Shown here in pieces: positions 32,684-42,900 of a DNA stretch of 64,000 bases; position 1 is the stretch's first letter; every line of letters begins with the position of its first letter. Source of the stretch: Globisporangium splendens. Lineage: Eukaryota; Oomycota; Peronosporomycetes; Pythiales; Pythiaceae. The notes below the pieces were generated by a model. It was not told the origin of the DNA. It saw nothing but the letters and a program-made list of their open reading frames with translations, and made no database searches. The position numbers and the translations under genes are program-made. The stretch lies in the NCBI GenBank assembly GCA_006386115.1, contig VFIW01000066.1, positions 186,001 to 250,000 of the forward strand. The letters run 5' to 3'.

Positions 32684-33073
32684 CTAGCAGCTGTCACTGA
32701 CGTCGAGCAAAGTCGCAAGAGCGTGCAAATCTTCGTCACCAAGATCCTTCAGCAAGCCGTAAGCAGTCTCATTATCTTTAGGTAGATCAATGCAACCTGG
32801 AAACGAAGTCGGTGCCTCGGCTTCTCGCTGAGACGCTTCGGAAGCATTTCCGAGTTCTTCCCGCTTCAACTTGGCCTCGAGCTTTCGCTTTTGCTCCAGT
32901 TTTTTCTGATTGCGATTCGCTTTGCTGCGATGAAATTCGCAGAGTTTGTGTAGATCACCGTCGCGTTTCACGGCGCGCTCGTTTGCGCAGCGTGTGTTTG
33001 TGTATTGGCAGCGGTAGGAATCTGTAATGATCGAGAGCTCGGCTTCGGCTGCTAGTTCTCTGGCGGAATGCAT
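32684..33073 (-). CDS. Cys/His small-protein family, subtype 2, copy H
   Basis: Single exon, 129 residues from ATG 33073; an in-frame ATG at 33181 would add 36 residues. The core reads CQYTNTRC, KRDGDLHKLCEFHRSKANRN and fits C-x6-C-x15-C-x2-H. It is preceded by ELSIITDSYR instead of the subtype-1 helix and followed by a Lys/Glu-rich helix (KKLEQKRKLEAKLKREE). The acidic end is DLGDEDLHALATLLDVSD, the same signature in a diverged form. It lies on the opposite strand to copies A-G. No membrane or export signal is visible. Function is unknown, with nucleic-acid binding inferred only from the basic core. Confidence 0.7.
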   Translation of the reverse strand: MHSARELAAEAELSIITDSYRCQYTNTRCANERAVKRDGDLHKLCEFHRSKANRNQKKLEQKRKLEAKLKREELGNASEASQREAEAPTSFPGCIDLPKDNETAYGLLKDLGDEDLHALATLLDVSDSC

Positions 33074-33181
33074 TTTGGCTATCCTGGGCTCGATTCGCGT
33101 TTGCGATCCTGTGTGCAGCGACTGCGGAGCTGTGTAGGTGCGTTGGTGTTGTGCCCAAGAGCTCCAACCGAATAATGCCAT

Positions 33182-33794
33182 GCAATTGGAACTCTCGCGC
33201 ACAAAGGAATCGGCTAGAGGTAGTGCAGTTCGTTTTCTCTAGTTCACGGAGTGGGGAACAGATTGGGCAATGGGTTGGGTAATCATAACACGAGCAAATT
33301 TGAAGTGGTGTCTCAGGATATTTCGCTGCTTTTGAGGGTTCGCGAAAGTGAGAGCAACCCAACGGCGTGTGGCTCTCGTACGTGCATGACACTAAAAGAC
33401 GTGGAGCGTGACGCATCAGGTCGGACTGAGAAACTCGGTCTTTCTCGGGCTTCTCGTGAGATGATACATGTGGATGAAGTCGCAGGTGGACTCTGCAAAC
33501 GGAAACTGCAACGGTCCAACTTACAAAAAGGCCACGACAAGTATCCAGGTCGCTCGAGTAGTCGAATAGGTATAGTTTGAGCAATGCTGGAAACTGAAGC
33601 CATGTTTAATTAGTGAAAGAGGCGTGATGCGGTTTGTGGGATATGTAGGTTGCATTATTGCAGGTATTTTGTAACTGGCGTTTGGTATCCAATACCCAGA
33701 ATGTCTTCAGCAGACGCTATTTACACAACTCGTAACGAGTTTTCCCATGTATCGAGAGAACGAGAGTGAGTTTCTACTCGCAGATTTAGGGACT
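33182..33794. other. Intergenic between copies H and I
   Basis: About 600 bp upstream of copy H. Open frames on both strands here are compositionally unlike neighbouring genes, and none is supported. It presumably holds the promoter of copy H. Confidence 0.4.
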
Positions 33795-34256
33795 TCACAA
33801 ACTGATGCTCGATGCGTCCACCAGGCATTCAAGCGCGTGCAGGTCTTGGTCGTCAAGCTCCTCCAGGAATTCCCAGGTCGCATTCTCGTCCGCAAACTCA
33901 TCTCCATCTTCGTTCACCGAGAGAGATGCAGTGCTGTTCGCTGACGATGTCCGTTGCCGTCGATTCCTCACTCTCGGCGATCTCCCAGAAATCCCTCTGT
34001 TCACTCTGGCCTCAAGCTTTTTCTTTTGCTCGAGTTTCCGCTGGTTCCGATTCGCCTTTGAACGATGCCATTCGCACAACTTGTGGAGGTCGCCATCGCG
34101 CTTGATCGAACGTTCGTTCGTGCAGCGCTTGCTCGGATACTGGCAGCGATAGGACTCGGTGATAATCGTCAGATCTGCTGGTGCTCCCTCTGATCCCGTG
34201 GCTGATGCAGGGGCTAGAGGTTGAGTCTGTAGGTTTGCCGACGACTCGGCAGTCAT
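33795..34256 (-). CDS. Cys/His small-protein family, subtype 2, copy I
   Basis: Single exon, 153 residues from ATG 34254-34256. After an Ala/Pro/Thr-rich leader comes DLTIITESYR, then the core CQYPSKRC and DLHKLCEWHRSKANRNQRK with all four putative ligands. A basic linker follows (SPRVRNRRQRTSS). The acidic C-terminus has LEELDDQDLHALECLVDAS. Its core is intermediate between subtype 2 (IITxSYRCQY, HKLCE) and subtype 1 (YPSKRC), which ties the two groups together as one family. Confidence 0.72.
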   Translation of the reverse strand: MTAESSANLQTQPLAPASATGSEGAPADLTIITESYRCQYPSKRCTNERSIKRDGDLHKLCEWHRSKANRNQRKLEQKKKLEARVNRGISGRSPRVRNRRQRTSSANSTASLSVNEDGDEFADENATWEFLEELDDQDLHALECLVDASSISL

Positions 34257-36405
34257 GGGTTGTGAAAGAAACGGAACGGAGAGAGAGCTAAGTAGCTGGT
34301 GGCGGTGCTGTGGACCTGTAGATTGTGGGTACTCGGCGCTAGAGCGACAATCGGGGAATGGCGATCGTCACACACTCCCTCGTTGCGAAGCGCGGCGTCA
34401 AACTGAACTATCTGATCCACGTGACGCAGCGTCCGATCGTGCAACTGCCTCACGGAACAAAGAAAAAAAACACAGGCGAGTGGAACAGCATACCAACTCA
34501 AGCGCATCCGTTCAATCTAGCAGTAAGGGCGGAACAAAGCGCCTCAATGTCTACGACCAAGTCGTCAGTGGCGAAATGGACTCTTCTTTCTGCGGATTCC
34601 GTGGCGTTGACCCCTGGATATTCGTGTGTAAATTACATGGTGATTTACATAAAGCAGTACTTTGTTCAACAGTGAGGTTCAAAATGTATTTTATTGTGTT
34701 ATCTTTTGGGTGTACTTTACGTGGCTCCCACTCGCAAACTTGATACAAACATTTCCTGTGCTTATGACAGCAGTTTGCCTGGATACTTTGCTGTTTCTTT
34801 GGCTAAGTCAACGGATTTTCTGCTCAATTGAGGAAGTCGACCAAATGCTGTTTGAGTCGAATGGATCCGTTGATTGCTTCTTGGGATAAGGCGCATGTCC
34901 GACCAGAGAGAGAGAGGAAGAGTTGACTGTCATAGCTCAAGAGGGACAGAGAAAGACGATCACAGACTCGTTACCTGCGAAACGCTGTGTGAGCCTAGGT
35001 CACTCGCTGAACACGCCATATCAGCGTCCACTTCTCATTGTCTCGACCGCTGAGCCTTCGGTTTCTGTGGAAGAAAAAAATAGTGTTGCATCTCTCTTGA
35101 CTCACTCGGTGCTCTGGCTATTTAACCAATTGCTGAAATCATGGCCATGTTCGCGTCACCGTCGCTTCAATGTCCTGCAGCCGATGCTTGTGGCTGCACG
35201 CGAAGAAGGCGTCGTGCCCACAGCTTTGCCCGTGTCGGCGGGGCCATATGTGAACACGAATGGATATGTCACGGCCAAGACGTCCAAGTAGCTCAGCATT
35301 GATGTGACTGCAGAGTCGACGCACAAGTTGAGAGCGCGTACAGTCTAATAAGTGAGTTACTGTACTGAACTTGGCACACATTGCTTGCATCTATCGACTA
35401 AGAAATTTAGAATTGTTCTATTATGACCATTTGACTCGGCAAAACCCCAAGACTTGTACCAACAAATCCAACAGAGGTAAGTCATGATGCAGTGTTTATT
35501 TCTTTACGGCTGTCGCAGCGTGGACTCTGCTCGTGCTTCTATTCCAAAGAGCAGCGAAAACCAGGTAATTGCAGCGACTGCTCTTACTGTTGTTGTGGAA
35601 CATTGCGTCGCCATCGTCCAATGCTGGGCATTGGTGCTGTCGTGAGGCATGAACATGAATGCAGCATGCCAAGACGCCTGGCAAACCACATTGTTCTTCC
35701 GTGACGTAGGTTTGTGCACTGCGCGGCGTCGTACAGCGACCACGATCACTACGGGGTTCAGTTGAATCACACAGAAATCGACGCAAGGCGTGTCATTTAA
35801 GCAGCGACGCCACGATGCTGCAAAAACGAACAAGTGCTGTCGAGTTATTTTAATAATGTCCAAAACACAAGTGCTCATAAAGTAGTGCCGAGTACGGATT
35901 GATCTTGTGATGTGGACAGTTCAAGCGGTCATTTGGGTTCACACAGTTGGACTGAATTTCAGCCAATCAACAGTCAACAAAGTTGACACAGTATAATTAC
36001 CGGTTTGATTCTAACGGTGTTGCAAACAGCAACCAACTGGTTTACTCTCTCTCCAACTGCAGCCGTCTGTGAAGAACCGGTTAGTTGATGCCATCACCAT
36101 CTTACGAAGCATTGTGTACAATTTGAAGGAGTTTCGTTGAGTGACACCTCGTTTTTAATGCACATGGAGCGGCAGCCACACGAGCCTTTAATGAAGAGCG
36201 ACGCAACAGACTCCCACGCATTACGCTAGACGGACGAGCCTTCTGCTACTCGTTGGTCGGTCTCCAGTTCTCCTGATTCTCATCACATTTCTCATTCTCT
36301 CGAGTTGATAAAGCCCAAGTCAGACCGCTGTGGGATATAATCAAAACGGGGCGACCGTAGGAACACAAGCATCCAGTTATGACATCGTTCGCCACACGCA
36401 CACAG
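34257..36405. other. Intergenic, 2.1 kb without a supported gene
   Basis: No gene could be supported. Frames at 34358-34675 and 34923-35291 on the plus strand are open but have no recognisable motif, no conserved character and AT-rich third positions. The stretch 35150-35290 is locally GC-richer and could be a relic of a coding element. Confidence 0.4.
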
Positions 36406-38230
36406 TCACAAGTTGGCTGATCCATAGTCACCTGCGCGTTGTTCTTCGAGCGAGAGCAGGCTCTCGGTCTCGGACGAGCCGTTCGTGTCGCTGCTGCGCT
36501 TCGACGAGCTGCAGTAACGCATGTACATGACGGTCGCGACGCCGAGCAGCGCCGCGAGCGACGGCAGCACGCAGTACACCTGGCGCAGGAACTCGGCGTC
36601 CTCCTCAGGCAGCGCCTGCAGCTTCTCGCGCTCGTTCTGGATCAGCAGGATCGCGATGCCGTTCGAGATCTTGTCGGTGAAGCTCATGGCGCCGTACACG
36701 AACGCGCCGCTCTCGATGTTGTTGCCCACGAGGTCGCCCTCGAGGCACACGGAGGTCACCATGATGATCGAGTTGCCCATGCCAAGCACGATCGAGAACG
36801 CGTAGATCCACGTCGCGGTCTCCGGCGTGAGCACGTAACAGAGCGTGAGCGAGAGCACGACGAGCGCCGAGCCGAGCGTGAACGACCCCGTGCGGCCCCA
36901 CACTTCGTTCAGGTAGCGCATGAAAAACGTTGCGAGGAACCCCGAGACGTACACGAGCAGCGGCACGATCGCGATCGACGTCGCTGACATTTGGAGCGTC
37001 ACGATCAGGTAGAACGAGATGAACACTTGCGTGACGTTGACCACGAGCCGCGTGCACATGTACACGGCGCCGACTTCGTAGAACATGCCGATCTTGAACC
37101 AGCTGCGCCACGTCATCATCGACGTGCTGCCGTTGCTGGCCACCGAAACCGTGATCTCCATATGGTTTACCTCGTACATTTCGGCGTCGCCATCAAACGG
37201 GAGCGTGTTCGGCCCGCGCGCCTTCGTGTCGGCCATCGACGGGCTCAGCGTGATCACATTGCTGCTCTCACGGCGTTCGCTCGTGGTAATCGACAGCTTC
37301 TCATGCGTGCCTGCGAGGAACAGCAGCGTCGCGGCGCCGCCGATGATCAGAGACGTGTACGCCAAGAGCGTAAACTTTGTCTCATCCGGCACGTTGTAGG
37401 GCTTCACGATGCGCAGAAGCAGGAAAAACACGCAAAACACCAGCACGTTCGAGAGAATCGTGAACGCGTATCGCGTGCTGTTGAGCACGCAGCGCACGTT
37501 GTCGTCCGTCGAGAGCTCTGGCACCTGTTGGAGTCGTATTAACAAGAGAATCGCGAAAAATGTCAGCTAAAACGGCACACAAATGACAAATAACGAGGTT
37601 GAGAACGCACCAATGCCATGTGCGACACCTGCACTGCCGCCCATCCAAAGTTAAACAAACTGGCGGCCACCGCGTAGTACACGACCATCACGATGCGGCT
37701 CGGCGTGTCCGTGAACCACCGCGGCGCGCACTCTGCAAACACAAAGAAGAAGCAGACGATGACCATCAACGAGCCGCCTGCGAGCCATGTCTTGCGTCGG
37801 CCAAAGCCAATCGACGGGATGCCGTTCGAGAAATCCGAGAGCACGCCGACCAGCGGCGTCGCGACGCCATCCGCGATCTGGCCCGCAAACATCACGATCG
37901 CCGAGTCCACTGGCGACAACAACGCGACCTATAGGCGATCGAATGCATCACCACAGCCAATGAGCACCATGGTCACCCGCAATCACACACACACACATAC
38001 ACAATCCTCGGCTGCAAACGCACCTGACGCAGGAACACGAGCAGGTACGAGAACCACGTCGACGCACACATGTCGTTGAGCACGTGGCCAACGCCGTAAG
38101 CGACGAACTTGGACGACGTCCACTCGTTGCGCTCGCGCTGCTTGGCGCGCATCGCGGCGCTTGCGCTGCTCACGTCGTCGTCGGGGACCGCAACGTACTC
38201 GCCATTGCGGCTGCCTCGCGTCGCGGCCAT
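36406..38230 (-). CDS. MFSD12-like major facilitator transporter (GPH-type)
   Basis: Three exons close in phase: 38230-38024, 37928-37611 and 37524-36406, giving 547 residues. About twelve membrane segments are visible. Family marks are [17 protein letters not shown] in the second/third helix region, the loop [13 protein letters not shown], and [17 protein letters not shown] long hydrophilic central loop (about 230-290) and a Ser-rich cytosolic tail ending GDYGSANL are present. MFSD12 in animals moves cysteine into lysosomes and melanosomes; related oomycete proteins are usually labelled glycoside-pentoside-hexuronide:cation symporters. The substrate is therefore open. The gene is divergent from the TMEM41-like gene, with a 400-bp shared upstream region. 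Confidence 0.82.
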
Positions 38231-38629
38231 CGGCGTCTAGTGGTCTCTGTGTCTTCTGCGCGCTTTGGCGGGCTGCTGCGCACGCTGCGAATCGCGGAAT
38301 GAGCTGCTGGCGTCAACAGCCCGTGGATCTCGTCAGCACGAGTCGTGTGGTAATGCAGAGTGATGGTCGCGTTTCCTGCCCCTTGTCGTCAACATGAGGG
38401 GATAAAAATCGCGTGGTTGTGCTTAGAAGAGCGATACTATTGGCTCAAATGAACAAAAGTAAACTCTTTGATTGGTTGAAAAGGAGGTTAGAGAACACAT
38501 TCCGCCGCTGCAGACTTGCGTCCTAATGGGCGGCGAAGAGAACGAAGAAGAGGGGGAAAGAACGCGAAGAAGATCGCGCGCATTCTCTGCTTCTGTGATT
38601 AGCTGCAGCACTAGCGGATCATAAAGAGG

Positions 38630-39762
38630 ATGGTGGACCAGCGCGTGGTGGGGCTACTGGCGCTCGTGGTCGGCGTCGCGGCGGGCGTCTACCTGTTCTT
38701 CCAGACCGCACCCGAAGCCACCTTGTACGAAAACACATGCATGTGAATCTCTGTGTGTGCATATGGAAAAAAGATCGCGTTTCTGTACGGATTCCATGAA
38801 AGCGACTGGGTCGCGGCGTGCTATTCCTTCTAGATATGTGTGCGCAAGGCAGGATATGTGAGAGAAAGAGAGTGCTCAGCACGCTCCGTCCCTGTCTGCG
38901 CTATCTTTTGTACCTCACAGCGACTCATATGCTGTGAATGATCTTGCTGTTTATGAATATGCGCATTATATAGTAAGGAGTGCGAGCCGATCTCGATCTC
39001 GTACGTGATCTCTGGGGTGCTGCCGACGTGGCTGAATGGACGCAATGACAAGATGGGCACGGTGCAGGGCCTCTGGGCGTGCGCGAACCAGTACAAGGAG
39101 CAGAACCCGGGCTTCGTGCTCGCGAGCTTCTGTATCGTGTACATCACGCTGCAGACGTTCGCGATCCCCGGCCCGATCGTGCTCAGCATCCTCTCGGGCG
39201 CCATGTACCCGTTCCTGCAGGCGCAGCTCCTCGTGTCGTTCTGCGCGACCACGGGCGCGTCGCTCTGCTTTGCGCTCTCGTACTTCCTCGGCCGCGGACT
39301 CTTCAACCGCCTCTTTGCGTCCATGATCGCCACGTTCAAGGACAAGATCCAGCAGAACCAGAGCAATCTCTTCTACTACCTGCTCTTCCTGCGGATCACG
39401 CCGCTGTTGCCCAACTGGTTTGTCAACATTGCGAGTCCGCTCGTGGACGTCCCGTTCAAGTACTTTTTCCTCGCGACCTTGATCGGTACGAAGGCATTGA
39501 CCGAAACTGGTGGTTGTGGCTGATTCTCGTGGTCTCATTTGTTGTATATATATGCCCCCACATAGGTTTGATTCCTGCCAATTTTTTGCACATCTCGACC
39601 GGCGCGACGCTGAACAGCGCCGCGGGAGAATCTGGAGGAAGCAACGCACTCAACTTTGCGATCCTGTTTTCGCTCCAGTTCGTCGCGCTCTTGCCGACGC
39701 TCTTCAAGAGCAAGATCGAGAGTTACGAGAAGCGCGCGTTCGAGAAAGCCAAGACCAAATAA
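38630..39762 (+). CDS. TMEM41-like VTT-domain ER membrane protein
   Basis: Three exons close in phase: 38630-38724, 38974-39485 and 39566-39762, giving 267 residues. The first exon encodes a membrane anchor (LLALVVGVAAGVYLFF). The VTT domain (about 85-230) contains TFAIPGPIVLSILSGAMYPF, ATTGASLCFALSYFLGRGLF and LLFLRITPLLPNWFVNIASP, the classic re-entrant loops of TMEM41/VMP1 proteins. The last exon continues LIPANFLHISTGATL, a final membrane segment and a Lys-rich tail (KRAFEKAKTK). TMEM41B-type proteins scramble phospholipids in the ER and support autophagy and lipoprotein or lipid-droplet biology. This is the third VTT-domain gene in the window but belongs to a different branch from the two TVP38-like genes. 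Confidence 0.85.
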
Positions 39763-39997
39763 AAAAATGCTGGTTTTCGGACTAGAAGAACATCATGAGG
39801 ATACGGAGATAAAAGAGAGAGAGAGAGACCAGAGAGAAAATTCATAGGTTTGTCGCGATCTATGACTGGGTAAGTACCGGTGGAATACATGTGCAGCTTT
39901 GTGTTTTCTTTTCTTTCCTCCCACGTGGTATTTGTGCAGGCATTGCGACAAACAATCTACGTGGGAGACGATGGCATTGCGCGTGCAACGTGATCAG

Positions 39998-42900
39998 TCA
40001 CGTTTCGTCTTCCCAGGTGGATCCTTCCAGACGCAATCGAGCCGCAGTGACAAGCTTCGACGTCGCAGAATGTCCGGTATGAAAAGACAAAGAGGACTGG
40101 AGAACGGACGACAGCATCGAGATCCTGGAATCTTCTTTCGTTCGGTTCAGTACGGCTATCGCTGGTGTGGTTGGTGGATGTGTCGAACCCGATCGACCCA
40201 AAGCTGCGTTATTCCGGGCGAGCAATTCATCGTAGACGAGGGCGTTGAATACTGGAAACATCTCGAGAGTGCTCTGGCTTGCGCGCTTGTGAGCCGTGAC
40301 GGCCGTATAACTACTTTGAGCTGCTGTGTCACTGGATGGAAACGGCATCGGTGCTTGAACCAGTTGCCGTGGTGGTGTCTTTGTAGACTCGTCCACGGAC
40401 TCGGACGATTTCCACATCACACTCTTGGATCGAACACTGAGCCACGATGGCTCTTGCTCCATGCCGGTCCCAGATTCACTGATGGTCGTGATACATTGAA
40501 ACCGTAAGAAGTTGGTGGTTTTTTGTCATGAATCTCAGAGGTATAATATTGCGAACTAACGGCACATTGAACTTACGATGACGAGGCATTTTTCTCGATA
40601 AAGCGCTGGAACAGCTGGGTTTGAAACAAATGCGTACAGAACTCGCGAACGCTCGGATGCATTGTCGAGAAACTTCGCTTGTCGAACGCAATGGCCTCGT
40701 TCGGCTCTTTCGGTGGCGTCGTTTTGCTGCAATACTTGCGGAAATCCTTCAGAAGCCTGCTCAATGACCAGAGAAGTACCAACGTGAACAAGCAAAACAA
40801 GACAAGGGTAACTTTTCGACAAACTTTGCGGCAAACGTGGTGAATAGAGATTGCAGCTCGCCCCATTTTTCGATGAGATCGTCGTGACGACGACAAAGTT
40901 GCGCGATGTCGGGGTCCAGTGAGTCCAATTGCCCAACCGATTTGAGATCAGTCGATGAAAGCTCACGCTTTGTATCCACCCGGCCGAACTGGTCTCTCGA
41001 TTTCTGGTTGGATGCCCATGCTGATGCCTTGCGCAATGCTTGAAGTAGCTTTTTGGCCTTCATGTCTGGGAGACTCGGTATCAACTCATTGGACGGCAGT
41101 AATACCTCATTTTTGTCCAAGTCGACTACGATTACACCTTCAGAGGGGAGATTGTCGACGCGCTTGTCGGAGCGCACGCCCATAAAGAAAGGTACTGGTG
41201 CAGATACAAAGTCCAGAAGTGACTACCAAGGACAATAACAATGCGACGATATTCGAGTTAATTCCTGCTCGCGAAACATACTCAAGTGATCGGAGCAAAC
41301 GTACCAGTGGCAGCACTGGAATGTATACAAGTTGGGATTCAAACGGATGCAGAAGTGTTCGCAGCGTCTCGGTTACTGGCGTGAGAATCGAGCAGTTGAT
41401 GGAACACACCACGAGTTTCTTTTCCAACAGCAAGTATCCATGCACCTATTTTCAAAAGCAACCAAACAATTTTGGATGGTGAGAATCGAGGACCCACGTG
41501 AAGAAAGCGCGAACATATGACACCGGCTTACTTACTTTGAGGATGTTTTCTGGGTTGAGGCACTGAAACAAGAGGGTGAAATCGATTTCTGTGGGGTAAA
41601 ACGGCGGCTGGGCAGGCGTGCACCCTGTCAAGAGGCATTTCCGATCAAGCAGTGCGAGACTTGTCTACGCCAAGCTGGTCGGCGGCAACGGGATCTGCTT
41701 GAGGAGATTGAACACATACGACTCGATCGGTATTTGAACCAAGGATGCCGTCATCGAAAGGCGATAGAGCTGGGCTAAAAACTCGCGGAATGTTTGGAAC
41801 AGCGGATGGCTTGACAAGACACAGAGGGGTTTTGGGACAAAGCACCTCCATTGCGTCTTGCGCTGTTGGATATCTTTCAAGCTTATCCAGGACGGGAGAC
41901 TCGCGGTTCGGCCATTTTGCACATTTGAGACCAGCGCCAGGACGTCCATCGGATCTTTTTCCTCGAGAAAATGCAAACACGATCCATACAACCGGTCGCC
42001 TTTGATATCTGACAGACCACGCGGACGACAAGCATCGATTATGGTATGTGTGGACTATTCCATGCATGAGTTGAACATCACAACACTACCTGTCAAAACG
42101 ATATCGAAGGTCTTGGGCGGAAACGGCATGTCACAGAGAAATACATCGTCCGAGAAGCAGAATTTTGAGAGCTCACCTGGGATGCTGGCATTGGATGGGA
42201 AGACGTCGACAACTTCAGGCTCGAGACGCACGCCGGATGGAGATTTGGTGTTTCGCAGATCCCCGCACGTCTCTGTGGTTATTTTGCCGCTGAGGACAAC
42301 GACGCATTCAGCAATTCCTTTCTTGTTGGAAAAACTCTTTCGAGCTGACGAAGACGAAGGGGCTCGCCGTCGTTCGGCAAACAGCTGAAAGAAAATAAGA
42401 GAATCAGAGAGCGAACCCATGGGGTGATTAGACCATTTGGTCACACAACACTACAGATGGCTACTTACAATGGATCTCAAGCTTTTCGCTTTGTCTCTTT
42501 GGAGATGTGCGGTCGACTCGACTTGATCGATGCGTGGTGGGTGGGTTTCCGTGTACTTGGCGGTGAAAATGTCCAACACTTCACAAAATGCAAGCGGGTC
42601 TACAACAAACAGTTCGAGTGGTGAAACGAGTGCATCATTTTCAAAGCGAAAACAACCAGTGCGCCAGTCAATTCTCGCCAGGAAACCTACCTGCCTCTGC
42701 GATCCAGCAAAGATTCCAGCAGCCCTTTCTCGTTAGTCCGTTGTTCTTGTGGTCAAAATTTCTTAGTATCCATGACATGACAGCATCCGAAACACTGCCA
42801 CGCCCGCATGCTTTGTTGAGAAGAGTGAGATCGTGCTGAGATAATATACCAGCACTGCGCGAGTCAAAGTCTTTAACAGCTGCTGCCAGCACGAATCGAT

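Noticed and set aside
22768..34256. Secreted RxLR or Crinkler-type effectors
   Set aside because: No signal peptide, RxLR or LFLAK-like motif occurs in the small Cys/His family members.
34358..34675. Plus-strand frame upstream of copy I as a gene
   Set aside because: It has an ATG but lacks any motif, has AT-rich third positions, and overlaps the presumed promoter of copy I.
35139..35290. Possible helicase Walker A relic (FTYGPADTGKA on the minus strand)
   Set aside because: Only one weak P-loop-like match, no other helicase motif on either side, and the frame breaks at once.
36439..37542. Long plus-strand frames opposite the MFS gene
   Set aside because: Arg/His/Ala-rich antisense shadows of a GC-rich coding strand; the minus strand has the full transporter with correct splice phases.
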